NCBI GenBank assembly: GCA_024138025.1
Contig: JAMXBD010001040.1
Location: forward strand, 310,001-374,000
DNA: 64,000 nucleotides
Direction: 5' to 3'
From: Combretum micranthum
Lineage: Eukaryota > Streptophyta > Magnoliopsida > Myrtales > Combretaceae
Positions 47,677-59,163 of this stretch are shown here, in pieces. The notes beneath the pieces are model-generated. The model worked only from the letters and a program-made list of their open reading frames with translations, was not told the DNA's origin and did not search any database. How positions within the stretch are numbered: position 1 is the stretch's first letter; every line of letters starts with the position of its first letter. Both the position numbers and the translations under genes were made by a program.

Positions 47677-49621
47677 AGCTTACCTAGGCTTTCATTTGTC
47701 AAAGAATGACAACCTAAATAATGAAGGCACAGATATTATCCTGGAAAAACTATGCAGGAAGCTTACTAGGTAGAAGGTGAAATTCCTATCAATGGCTGGA
47801 AGACATGTGCTAATTAAATCTTCTTTAGAGGGCATCATGGGATCTTACATACAAGCAATAACCATACACAAAAAAACCCTATTTAAAGATGAATGTATCA
47901 TTCGTAACTTCTTATGGAGAGGGGTTGAAGGACAGAAATTGCATGAAGTTCATTGGAATGAAGTGTCGAACCTGAAATCCCAAAACGCACTTGGGCTATG
48001 GAATATGGCAAAGAGGAACTTTGCCCATATGGCCAAACTCAGTCGGAAGTTAAAGACTAAGAAACTCTTATGGGTGGAAGTTACGAAAAGAAGACTCCAT
48101 AATTTTAACTAGATTGGGCGCACTAGCTGTTCAAAAACTATGTCAAAGATTGTAAAGATGTCAACCTGGATAGAGAGGCATAGTCAATGTCAAATCAAAA
48201 GCAATAATAGTAAATTCTGGACCACCAACTGGACCAATGAAGGGTGCCTTGATAACTTCATTTATGGCCCTCTTATGAAGGAAATGGAAAATATCAATAT
48301 AGCAATGGCGTGGTTGGATGTTGATGGATGGAAGGAGGAGGTTATTAGCTACCCGATTTATGAGGAGATAAAAGCAAAATTGGGATCCCATGTTCTTTCG
48401 TACGATGGCAGAGAGAATATCTGGGCTTGGAGTAAAGATGTATCTAGTGAAGTCACGACAAGATCAGCTTATGAGTGTTTCATGGAGCAAAATCAGAATC
48501 TTTTTTAAGGAAATAGGAATGACTGGATATGGAAAACCCCCATCTATCCAAAGACGCAATTCTTCCTATGGAGATGTTGGAGATATTGAGTATTGATCAT
48601 GTATGCCCCCTTTGTAACATGGAGCTTGAAAGCACAAAACATTTGTTCATGTGTCGCATTTGGACAAAGCAATTATGGTCCCGTTTGAATAGTACCCTAC
48701 ATTTCACATTCTCCTTTAACCTCCAATTGTAGGCTTGGATTGAATACAATGCTAAAATCCATAAAAAGAACCTAAGATCATCAAACCCACCATGGATCAC
48801 CCTCTTTTGCTTCACACTGTGGTATATTTGGAAGGCTAGAAATGGACGTATTTTTTAAATGAGCAAAATAGAACAGACTAGCCTATGATGATAAGAACAT
48901 GTGCCAATGAATTATGGGCTAACTTAAAAGCTGCTAGAAGAACACGAAACCTTAAGCACATGGAGTCAACCTGGATGGAGACGTGAGATGGAAGTTGGAA
49001 CTTACATGTTGATGCTATTTTTAGCGAAAATAATCTCTGGTCTAATGTAGGTGGCTATTTGTAGGACTCAAATGATAGAAGTCAAGGAGGATTCATGCGA
49101 AAAATCAACGTAAATTCACCTCTAGAAGCTAAGATCTAGAGCATTTATTGGGGTCTACACCTCGTCCAATTCTTCCAAACCTAGCATAAAGTCTTGAAAT
49201 CCAATTCCCTGACTACAATCAATTGGATTAAGGCCAATGATATTAATACTAATTTCTTACCAAATGTTATTATCCAATGCAGGCAATAATCTAGACAAGC
49301 CCTTGGGTCCAATTGTGCTAGACACCTAAAGAATTTAACTTCATTGCACACACCCTAGCCCATGTAAGTGGATCTTTTTGATAGGACATCAATTTCTTAG
49401 GAGCCACATTAGATCTTCTCTTTACTATCTCCAGTAGAATAGGATGTCCTCAAAACTACTGGCTTTTTTCTTCCTCATTTTTTTGGTTGTAATGAGTCTT
49501 CTTTAATGGTTGACTATGGATAACTCGTTTTTTTTCTTTGTACTTGGACTTTAGCGCGTTTGCACAAGTTACTTAATGGAACATTTTGATTCCACAAAAA
49601 AAAAAAAAAATAGCTTACCTA
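47677..49621 (+). mobile_element. 5'-truncated L1-type LINE with poly(A) and 10-bp target duplication
   Basis: The body (47687-49610) ends in about 15 A residues and is bracketed by identical agcttaccta repeats at 47677-47686 and 49612-49621, the mark of target-primed reverse transcription. Decayed ORF2 C-terminal sequence is present. The end of the RT region is open at 47777-48112 (FLSMAGRHVLIKSSLEGI, FLWRGVEGQKLHEVHW). Next come 48140-48508, a zinc-binding RT-associated domain (IWKTPIYPKTQFFLWRCW, CPLCNMELESTKHLFMC) near 48525-48660, and an RNase H-like tail near 49000-49370. Endonuclease, the RT catalytic core and ORF1 are absent, so it was dead on arrival. Confidence 0.88.
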
Positions 49622-49955
49622 ATTACCTAAAACACCTCTCATATTATCTCGTCCTTCCCATCTTCTTCCACTTTCCCTTTTCTTTCCAGTTTTATAAACA
49701 TTTTCTAATTGCAACAATATATGATCGTTGCCTAAAGCAATATTTTTACATAGTAACAATATGCTCTTTAGTTATGTCACATAAAAGCATCAATTATCTT
49801 TTAAAGATAATGAATGTAGAAATGTTTAAAAAATTAGAATTCACTATAAGGTTTACATTTTTATTCAAAATTAGATAACTGTGCTCTTAGGTGTTTACAA
49901 TAACTTAGAACTTTCATGTACATACATACATATATAAATATTGGTTTTCTAATAA
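49622..49955. other. Stretch with no recognised gene
   Basis: An AT-rich interval with a 100-codon open frame beginning inside the LINE tail (49576-49878) that has no recognisable motif. Confidence 0.4.
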
Positions 49956-50219
49956 GGTAAATTACAACAAAAGGTCACAGCGTTTAGTTGTAAGTTCATT
50001 TTAGGTCTTTGAAAAGTTCAAAAGAGATCATAGTAAGTTCATTTAAACTCAAGAAACCCTTCTTGTAAGGTCTCATTGATATGTATCAATAAAAAAAAAT
50101 ACTTAATTAAATCTCATAAGACACTTTTTCAAATGTTATGACCTCTTTTAAACTTTTCAAAACGTTATGACCTAAAATGAACTTATCCCAAACGTTGAGA
50201 TATTTTGGTGTAATTTACC
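49956..50219. mobile_element. MITE with long terminal inverted repeats (Mutator-like)
   Basis: The left arm (from ggtaaattacaac to about 50030) and the right arm, read in reverse from 50219, share aagttcattttaggtc, gaaaagtt and aaaagagRtcata words in the same order. The arms are about 75-80 bp. Flanking sequence does not give a convincing 9-bp duplication. No ORF is present. Confidence 0.6.
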
Positions 50220-51779
50220 ATTTTTTAATATCATAAAAACATATTTTGCATAAAGAAAACTTGTAATATCAGAAACTTATTAAATTCCCTTTTAAGTTAG
50301 TTTTTGATAGTGAATGTAAAGAAAAAAAAGTGGATTAGGTGTACAAAATATATCGTATAGAAATAAAGCCTATGCACTGAAAAGAGCACATGACATTTAC
50401 AAAAGAGACTCTTTATGGAGTAAAACCTATCTTCATAAGTACTAGAAAATTATTTCTTGTGAGAGAATCATGGTTAAAGGATCAAATTCTTCACTTTCAA
50501 AAGAAAATAGCAGTGATTTGCTTTCTATCGGGGGGAAAATATTAAAATGATAGGAAATGACAAAGATACTAATTTTTGGTTCTATACTTGGAGAGAACCC
50601 TCCATAATCCTCTTTCATTTCGCCGTATGGAATAATAGGAGAATGAAATTTCAATTCAAAAGGAATGTAATAGGGTTATGATGGCTATTATAATGTTTAC
50701 TTAGTATAAAAAGTAAAACAAGTAATTATTAAAGTAAAAGGTAAAATATCTATAATGTCCTATGTATTTATTATAGAGAGAGAGTAATTATATAGGTGAT
50801 ATTTTCAAGATAGGGATATTTATGATAAAGTTAAAAAAATAAACCATTGAATTGCAATTTATGGGGGTGAGGACATGAATTGTTATTCTTCATTTTGCAT
50901 AATAGCAATTCATTTTAAATTATCACTCCCCTCAAGTCAACACCATTATAGTAACATTGCATCAAAGGATAAAGGAATGAATAGCTATTCATGTCAAGTG
51001 AATGGGTTGGCCCTATTCATTCCTCGGCTATTAACTTATCGTAGAAATTTGTTATGTTAACTAATTTTCACAAAATGGGGACTTATTGGGCTTTAAGATT
51101 TTTGCTATTCTTTTGAATAAATTTTGGGCCAGTCAAGTTACAAGACTTGCACGAACCAATTTTTATTCTCTCAAAGATTGAAAGCTTCTCCAAGTCTTTT
51201 GGAATTCTATAATAGCCTAGTTGATTTTGAGTTAAATGACAATAACTCTACCACTCTTAATTTCAATTGGTTATCGTCTTGTCACTTGAGTCCCAAGTGC
51301 AAAACTTTTATTTGAAGACTACTCAAACAAGGTCTATCCTTAGGTAGGCATAGTAAATGAATCGGGCCATGTCGTTCACATGCCAAATTTTTGTGTGCTT
51401 TACCTGCTGCGTGCTTTCACATGCCAAACCCATTCATCTTCGCCTTGCACGCCATGCTTCCCGTGTCGTACCATGCTGACCCATTTATTCACATGTCTCC
51501 CCCTACCAATTCACATGCCTTTAACCAAGTTCAATTTCACATAGTTTATTAGATTTTTTATTATTTCCAACTTGTAGTTTTTTTTTTTTTTTACGGTTTC
51601 TGAAATTTTAATGAAACTAATTATTCAAAGTAGTTATAAATAAATTATACATTAATATAAATAAATTTTAGACAATTAATGAAGCAATATTTTTAACTTC
51701 ATTAATAATAATATGCATTACATTATTATTTACAAGGTTACTAAAAAAAGTAATTAATTTCATTTTAAAAAAAATACTG
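50220..51779. other. Stretch with no recognised gene
   Basis: It contains inverted words built on gaatagctattc and ggaatg (about 50600-51010), suggesting a fold-back relic, and a 'gtcg/cgtgtcg' patch at 51345-51500 like other plant MITEs. Neither has defensible borders. Confidence 0.4.
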
Positions 51780-52560
51780 TGAATGTGATGATTGGGCACC
51801 TTGTTTATCACCTTAACCATCAGCGTTGCTCAGGAGGCTGATATAATGGTTGTGGGGATGGTGGTGGAGGATACTCGAGTCAATCACCTGCCTAATTGAA
51901 GAACTAATTCATCTAGGTACTCATGGTTTTGAGCATATCTCTATGTTCTTTTTGGACCTTGGCTATCTGTCCTAGACTATCTATTATATCCTCCATCTTA
52001 AATGTACCAAGTTGTTGCTATGTTTGAGCTTGACCCCTCTATTATCCTTGTTTGTCACCCATTCCTTCATCGTTCCATAAGAGGGAGAGGGATAAATCAT
52101 CCAAGTTAAGATCGAAGCTCTATTCGTCTTATTCATTTCCACCTCTCAGTTGCTCAGCGCCACCTTGATCTCTACAATATTTGTTGGCTTCAGGATCATA
52201 CATGAAACCCAATCTTCTCGCTATGTTGACCTTTGTGAATTTGGAACTTGTTTCTACTTTTATGTAATTTGAAAGGTTAAATTCCCATGATTGCAGAATG
52301 ACGGTGATGAGGCGACCATATGTGAGATGGATGTCCTTTCTTCCCAAGCACCCAACACATGCATTGTATCACCAAATGACTGACATATAATGATCGGTGA
52401 TCAATCATTGATTAGTGCTGCTGGAATTTAGTGAAGAGTTCTTACTTGATATGGAAACTAGATTAAGCTTAACATGGTGATCCACTCAAATCCTTGTCAT
52501 TGAGCTCCGGCTACTTAGTGTTGCTGCCGTGGATTCCTATTCCAATTGCAATTGAAAGTT
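51780..52560 (-). pseudogene. Fragment of a plant-transposon ORF (Sirevirus downstream ORF type)
   Basis: The minus strand from 52347 encodes MGRKDIHLTYGRLITVILQS and then ETSSKFTKVNIARRLGF. The pattern L-x-Y-G-x-x-I-T-x-I-L is what I associate with the 'putative plant transposon protein' ORF and is matched in kind by the segment at 13.77 kb. Downstream a Glu/Lys/Gln-rich helical piece (EDIIDSLGQIAKVQKEHRD) follows. No pol or LTR of its own is nearby in this orientation. Function is unknown. Confidence 0.4.
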
Positions 52561-53309
52561 TAGCACACATCAACTCCACACTTTAAAGTTGCTACAATGT
52601 TCTTCTTATTTAATGCATTTGTTAAAATTTCTTCTAGAAACAAGATTGAAACATGTGTTTTTCAGTCATCAACAGCAAAAAGAACCAAAATTAACATTGA
52701 TTTTTTTCATCCAATGACATTCACATAGCTTAAGTTAGAAGCAAGATATTAAACTAAATTGCTATTAAAAGATTGAGCATATTTCATGTCCCCTACAACT
52801 ATATTTAATGATATTTCAATAAATGATTTAATAAGTAAATGTCCATTTCAATTCTCAACAATTCATTCTTGCAAGGCAAGATGTTTGTTGGAAAAAGAAA
52901 TTGGAAAGCCATCAAAACCAAACATTTAATGCCCTTTAGTTTTGGTTATTCATTTTCTTCAATAACTAACATCACCAAATTGCAATTTTTGTTATTCATT
53001 TACATCAATAACATATACCAACAACATAGCTCTTTCTCAATATCAATGCATTGGACATACATGAACAAATTCAACCATATCATATAAACATATTAAATAT
53101 ATTGAACATACTTCATATATATTTACATGGACCTTTAGGTGCATAAAAACGAAATGTAAGTATCTCAAAAGATAGCTAAAATGGTAAGACTAATTACAAA
53201 ATATCAACCCTATACTCATTGGTTAATAACAAAAAATAGTCTTAACATGTTAGATTGTGGCTAAAGTCATCCTAATGTTGACTATTAGTTAGAAGTTTTT
53301 CTTATATAT
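52561..53309. other. Stretch with no recognised gene
   Basis: AT-rich, with only short frames and no element ends seen. Confidence 0.45.
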
Positions 53310-54180
53310 TGATTCCTTCATTGTGCATCTTTCGAAGAAGATAATTTTTGCGATCCTTCATAGGGCATACGAAAAAGCTCCTCACATGTTTCCTCAAGAT
53401 CAAGTTTGACCAGCTCCTCATAAACCATCTCTTATGAGTAAACATGAAGCCTAGTGTTCTTGATGATCTCATTCCCTTCCCTCAAAATGTCCACCACTTT
53501 ATCCATTACTACTTGCATCTTTTCATCCTCCTTCTCAAAGAGTTCTTCAAACATAACTTTGCACTTTTTGTTTTTTGCTTTAGCTGAAGTTTGAGGCTCC
53601 ATTTGAGCAGTAATGTCAGCACTTGACACTCTTATAGGACTTCTATTTGGCGGAGTTTGGGTTGTGGAGGGAATTTGCGTTGTGGAGGGAATTTGCTCAT
53701 CAAAATCACTTATAAGGACTAAGGAAAGAGCTCTCTAATGTTAGTTGATTTTTAAGAACCATTAAATCTATTTTTGATATTTTTGAAGCTCTTACTTCAT
53801 TTTTCTCATGAGTCCATCTTTGCATTTTCCTCTTTTTTTGTTTCAGCACCATGGCTAGTGGCCCAATCATTACCAAATATCTCTCGAAGTCTATCATAAT
53901 GCATTACTAGTTTAGTCATCCACCTTGTTGCAGCTAGTTGTTTCTAAATAATTAAAAAAATAAGTATATTACATTATTTGGTAAACAACATGATGCTGGA
54001 GTAGCTTACCAAACCTCAGGTTCAACCTTGAATAGACATATCACAAGACTCCATGCAAAACTACTTGAATTATTGAATAGATCAACCATCAATTCTTAAT
54101 CTTCTCCATGTTAATAGATACATTTTTTATTTTCTCACAAAGTTCCATCACAATATGATCATAAGTTGATGAAGTGTAAT
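53310..54180 (-). pseudogene. Myb/SANT-like DNA-binding ORF of Harbinger type, decayed
   Basis: PIF/Harbinger elements usually carry a Myb/SANT-like ORF besides the transposase. The minus strand encodes, across frames, RWMTKLVMHYDRLREIFGND and WATSHGAET, a low-complexity linker, then the open piece 53629-53432 (ADITAQMEPQTSAKAKNKK, VVDILREGNEIIKNTRLHVYS) and ELVKLDLEETCEELFRMP. The order (core, Ser/Thr-rich linker, 'LREGN...RLHVYS' tail) fits that family. A perfect 18-bp tandem duplication, gttgtggagggaatttgc twice, lies at about 53660-53697 in the linker. Several stops are present. It may belong to the same element as the transposase at 56.3 kb, same strand. Confidence 0.6.
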
Positions 54181-54223
54181 TTTCTGTCCTACTTATTCTC
54201 ATTAACTATTTGGTTGTAAAAAG

Positions 54224-54720
54224 TAGAGCTAGGCATATGGCTGAGGCCCAAGGCTGACCCGTTTATCCACTTAAAAAAGTAAGTTGTGGCCAAATTTTTT
54301 CAGCCTATTTATAAGCAGGCCAAAGCAGATTGGCCCATGACGGGCTAGGCCAGCCCGTGGGTCAACCTAAAAGAGGAAAAATTAAAGAACAAAAAAAAAA
54401 TTATTACAATAAAATATGAGTGATCATTTATGATATGTTATCGAATAGGATTGATTGATACACACATAACATGCATAATAACATTTTTTTAAGTACATAT
54501 CTATTAATTTAAACGCAATATTATATAAAAAATTATATAATTATTTCAATTTTCTCACAAATTAACATAAAAATTAAAAATAAATTCATTTTGGCCTGCA
54601 GACCGGCCCGTTTAGCTTGTGAGCTAATGCGGCCCAAGCTCAAACTAAGAAATTTTGGCCTATTTAAAAGCGAGCCAAAATGGCCCGACCCAGCCTATTT
54701 AGCTCTTATGCCCACCTCTA
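54224..54720. mobile_element. hAT-like MITE with 8-bp target duplication
   Basis: The left end tagagctaggcata and the right end, read in reverse, tagaggtgggcata are inverted repeats. Inner arms share 'ggcccg', 'agcc' and 'gcccgt' words. The flanks gtaaaaag (54216-54223) and gttaaaag (54721-54728) match at seven of eight positions. At 497 bp with no coding capacity, it lies between the Myb-like ORF and the transposase. Confidence 0.75.
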
Positions 54721-54954
54721 GTTAAAAGCATTAATAGGTAGTTATCCATTATTTTTGTCCAATGAAAATTTGTCCTTTTCCCACTACAACTTTTCGTGTC
54801 TTCATGAGCATCATTTTCTTTAGATAGTTTCTTGATAAAAAAACATACATGAACTACAAATATTTCATGATGATGAATCATGGGTGGTTACAATCTTATT
54901 TCGATGAGAAAATATATTGCACAAATCTCTACAACTCAATTAAGCTACATTTAA

Positions 54955-55930
54955 GAAGCAAAGCTTGTTTTTGATATGTTTAAGCTTTATTGTACATATA
55001 TGTACTTGTGTTTGTATGTTGTTCTCTGCAAATTTTATAGGAACAAATTTATATATGCACAAACTTGGTCACGAGTAACATCGAGAGCTCAACGTGCTAA
55101 ATGGTTAGGGCATGACAAGCTCAAAACCAACATTCGACATGCTCAAGTCTTGGGCTCGACGAGATAAAAGATCATAGACTTAGTCAACGGCTAAATCCAA
55201 GGCACAACAAGTTAAGACTCGACATGCTCTAGGACATGACAAGTTTAAATATAAGGCTTAACGAGCACATACTTAGTCGAGAGCAAAATTGAGGCATGAT
55301 GAGTTTAGGCACGATGAGTTTAAGGCACGATGAGATTTAGGGCACGATAATTAAAAAAAACTAGCTGTTGCAAACTTTTAAACTTGAATAGTGGAGGTTC
55401 TTTGGAGGGTAAATGGATATGTTTTTAAACCATATATATACAAAATGTTTTAGAGTGATTTTTAGAAGAGAATAGAGCTTAACTTATAGATATTATGTAA
55501 AAAATACTCTCTCATTTTTTGTTTGCTTTTATTAAGTGAATAGTGACATACGTGAGATTAGTAAGCTAATATTGTAAGTCACTATTCACATGTTTTATTT
55601 GAGTCTTTTAGTAAAGTCCTCTTATGTTTGAGGCAATAGGTGAAGTCTTCATATATTGAGGCGCTTGCGTGAATTTCTACATGTGTGTAGGTAATTTGTG
55701 AAGTCCTTATGTCGGGGCATTGAGTGAAGTCCTCTGTTGAGGAAATATGAAGTCCTCTGTTGTGAGGCAATTCTTTGTGATGAATGAAATGTGTGAAGTC
55801 ATCGTTGAATAAGGCAATTTGTGCACCATGGAGACTATGGGCCGAACTCCATGTTAAATTTGGTAATCTTCTCCTTCCGTTATCTCTTTATTATTATTGT
55901 TGTAATTGTGCATAAAAAGATAAAAGAGAT
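54955..55930 (+). repeat. Probable solo LTR of a copia element
   Basis: The right part (a 'caccatggagactatgggcc' type block, 'aactccatgttaaa', then 'taatcttctcctt..tatctcttta') parallels the ends of the LTRs at 7610-7680 and 15305-15380. The left part is rich in 'gacgag/cacgatgag' words like the 'cgacaaggcac' zone of those LTRs. Neither border nor a target duplication could be fixed. Confidence 0.45.
55605..55830. repeat. Degenerate short tandem repeat 'gtgaagtcctctgttgaggc'
   Basis: At least six imperfect copies, 25-40 bp apart, of a gaagtc(c/t)t..ttgaggc word. The copia LTRs have a single equivalent (gagaagtccccattggaggc at about 7575), so the word expanded in this copy. Confidence 0.6.
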
Positions 55931-56285
55931 AATGGTCGATTAAGTGAGCTTAAAATCTATTTTAAAAATCCGCCTTGTAGCTTCCGCTTCTACAATATGC
56001 ATATACGTGTAATCAAGCCAAGTCAATTTTTTTTTTTTTATCACATGAAACCATAGTACTTAGAATACAAATAACAATAAAGCCAAGCTGCTTCTTTTAT
56101 ATCCAAAAAATTACATTGTCTATCCTCTACAACACACACCAAAAAACTAAGCACTTGAATACATATGCACAAAAAAAAAAAAAATGTTGATCCCTTATAA
56201 GACATGAAAAATTACATAAATGATCTCTCACAAAACAAAAGCAAAAAGGTAAATTACTTAAATAAAATTCAAAAAGATAAAATTT

Positions 56286-57896
56286 TTAATTATCTAAAAC
56301 ATAATTATGCCTTATTTGTGCTGTAATGTTGTCTCTTAAAATTTCTCCCATTCTAACATCTTCTGTGTCTTTATCTCATACCCGACCGTGATCTGCTACT
56401 TTTGAATTTAAAAGCTCATGGTTAACCTCAAATAAGAGTGCCTCATCTGGATCAACACCCATTAAAAAGTTATGTAATATACAACAAGCTAAAATTATCT
56501 CACATTGTGTTCCTAATACATAATGCTTCTTTGTGGCACTTGATAGGATAGCAAACTGTTTTTTGAGTACCTCAAATGCTTTCTCAATGGCAATTCATAA
56601 AGATGAATGTCAATGATTGAATAGCTCACGAGGATTCTCTAGTACACATATTGAATACTCCTTAAGGTGATATCGCATACTTCTGTAAGGAGGTATTAGT
56701 CCACTTCTTTTCATGAAACGAGCATCAGCAAGTAATATTTTCCTATTGATAGAAAATGTGTTAACGTATGAAGAACATATATAAAAAAATACTATTGTAG
56801 TTTACTATAGGGAAAAAGCCTCTTTCGGTACTTGAACTTCTGCCAAATTGACAACTAGGTACCTGAACTTGCAATAAGATCAATTTTATACCTAGCCAAA
56901 CTTTTTGTGTCTCTTTTCACTACCTTATTCTTTTATTGTCTCTTGAAATAATGAACACGTATCAAACAATTATTGGATTAGGTAGTGAATCGAGGTACAA
57001 AAAGTTTTGAAAGTTTAAGTACCTAATTGTCCACTTGGCCAAAGTTTAGGTACCAAAAAAGGCTTTATCTCTTTATCATATTAACTTGTGGTATTTTGAA
57101 ATTATCTTCTCTAGAAAAAGGATCCTTAATTATCCTAGAATCCGCAACTAAACCCTCCTACCCAGGTAATGCATATGTAAATCTTAAGTCAAATGAACAA
57201 GTTGCTAGGACATTTTGTGTTGGATATTCCTTCCTACCATGAAATCTAGATACCTCAAAATTAGGTAGCTTCATTTGAATATGTGTTCCATCAATTCATC
57301 AAAGTGAAAAGTTTCAACTTTAATAATAATGAAATTTTCATAGTGCTTTACCTTAAAATAAGGATAGAATCAACCATTATTCAAAATTTATTGCGATACC
57401 ATCATACCATTAGGTTGCTTGAGAAAATCTTCCTTAAAAGATATTAGAGCTTTAAGCATGCTGTGAAGATACCTACTCACAGTTTTACTCGAACGACAAA
57501 AGAAAAGGCAATCATACAGCTCTTAACATTATGTGCAAGAATATGGAGAAACTTAGCAATTTGTTCATCCATCGATGCCCATTGAGTGTCTCTAAGACGT
57601 CCACTACTTCTTAACATTTCACATAAGTTTTCAAGATCCATATAAATCATGCGTGTTATATTACGACATTTCCTATCATCTTTTAGTTTTATCAAAAGTT
57701 CTTATCAAATTAAATCTCTTTCTAATGATGAAGTGATACTATTTGTTGGTCTTTCAACAGTGTATGGATGTTTACACACTTTACTCATTCTTTCCATCAA
57801 ATAGCATAATAGTTGTACGATCACCGTTTGTCGCATTCTTGTCCAATCTTCACTCAAATCTTCCTCAAAATCATCATTATAAGTGTTATCTTCCAT
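56286..57896 (-). pseudogene. PIF/Harbinger transposase pseudogene with an intron
   Basis: DDE-superfamily nuclease of PIF/Harbinger elements. Minus-strand order: MEDNTYNDDFEEDLSED (57896), ITRMIYMDLENLCEML, MDEQIAKFLHILAHNV, then IDGTHIQ with the first catalytic Asp (DGTH codons 57281-57292), RFHGRKEYPTQNVL, ADSRI and NFKIPQ. An intron follows (57085 to 56743: GT donor, AG acceptor), then GKYYLADARFMKRSGL with the second Asp, HLKEYSICVLENPRELFNH, AIEKAFEVLKKQF with the Glu, and CCILHNFLMGVDPDEAL, ending DN and a stop at 56286. Joining the exons gives the family sequence IPQ-GKYYL without a gap. Stops at about five places inactivate it. The catalytic D, D and E codons survive. Confidence 0.85.
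56810..57071. mobile_element. Mutator-like MITE inside the transposase intron
   Basis: The arms of about 60 bp are inverted: the left gggaaaaagcctctttcggt and the right, reversed, gagataaagccttttttggt. Both continue with 'acttgaactt'/'acctaaactt' and 'ggcca', 'gacaa' and 'aggtac' blocks. The flanks tttactata (56801-56809) and tttatcata (57072-57080) match at seven of nine positions, fitting a Mutator 9-bp duplication. Confidence 0.75.
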
Positions 57897-57929
57897 TATT
57901 TCCTAATTATTCACATGAGAAATCATAAA

Positions 57930-58543
57930 ATTCCAAACAAATGGAAGATTGAAACGTTCATTTACAAGACCAAACTTCAAAAATAGAAGATGATGATAGC
58001 ATGAATATCTACAAGTGTGAAGTTATGATAACATGAATACCCACATTCATTTTGTGTGTTTTATTATCCATTTGACAATTTTTTATTTATATTATTTAAT
58101 GTGTGTAATAAAACCCTTAGCGATGTTCTGTAAAATAATACCTTCTTATACTTATCTTCTTTACCCAATTATATATATAAAGATAGATAAACTTTTTTTT
58201 TCTTTGTATTTAACCCGAATCTTTTTTTTATTCACTATTTTCTTTTATAATTGATACCCGATTACTAATAATTTGTTAATATTTTACTTTTCCTAATTAT
58301 TCATTTAAAAAATTGAAGAATAATTTTTAAGCTTTTATTTTAAATTTACAAAAATTTTATGAACTCTAAATGCACAAACATATTAGTTCTTGCAAGAGAA
58401 TATTTCTTCACACAAGACACACATAAAGAAAAACGCGCTTTAACATGTTACTCTACATAAAAAACATCAAAGGAAAGAATTTATAAAAATGATGTCCAAT
58501 AATAATTAGGAAAAAATAATAAATAAAAAAAGAATTGTGGACA
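57930..58543. other. AT-rich stretch with nothing recognised
   Basis: Only low-complexity open frames (Phe/Tyr/Ile-rich). The Harbinger terminal repeats were looked for here and not found. Confidence 0.45.
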
Positions 58544-58959
58544 TACCTTGTAACGCCCTAAATTAAATTAAGACGTGTACAATCGCCATGTGTAATACTT
58601 TATGTATTACATGCACACACAGGCTTCCTTTTAAAAGATTATGTTTATGTCAAACATTATTAGTCGATTTTAAATTCTGAAATCATTTAATTAGATTCTA
58701 GAAACAATCAGATTTGTAACAAGAAAACAAATTTTATAAAACATTTCTAGCTTAAACTCATACAAGAGTGGACTAACTTTCATGAAATAAAACAATACAA
58801 TCAGATATCTCATATACCTTCTCGATGATATAACAAAACTTTAAAAGACTTATTACAGGACATATGGGCACCAACAGGCCCTTAAAGAAAATATTAAACA
58901 TAAAAAGATATAAATCCAGTTCTTTAAATGAAATAAAAATAAACGGAATAATCCAACAG

Positions 58960-59163
58960 CCTACTTCACTTATCACCTCCAAGATCTTTAGAATCGCCCA
59001 TACCTGAGTCAAACAAATGCAATAATCCTATAGCCTACTTTACTTATCTCCTCCAAGATCTTTAGAATTGCCCATACCTGAGTTAAACAAAATGCGATAA
59101 TCCAGCGACCTACTTCACTTATCTCCTCCAAGATCTTTAAAATCGCCCATACCTGAGTCAAAC
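58960..59163. repeat. Three tandem 74/75-bp repeats in the LTR
   Basis: Units start at 58960, 59034 and 59109 with cctactt(c/t)acttatc and share cctccaagatcttta and gcccatacctgagt. The third is cut short. The homologous LTR at 42.2 kb has no such triplication. Confidence 0.85.

Noticed and set aside
50442..50654. 70-codon minus-strand frame
   Set aside because: No motif, and it overlaps a region of inverted words that looks like a fold-back relic.
58033..58254. 73-codon Phe/Tyr/Ile-rich frame
   Set aside because: Low-complexity AT-rich DNA gives such membrane-like peptides by chance.
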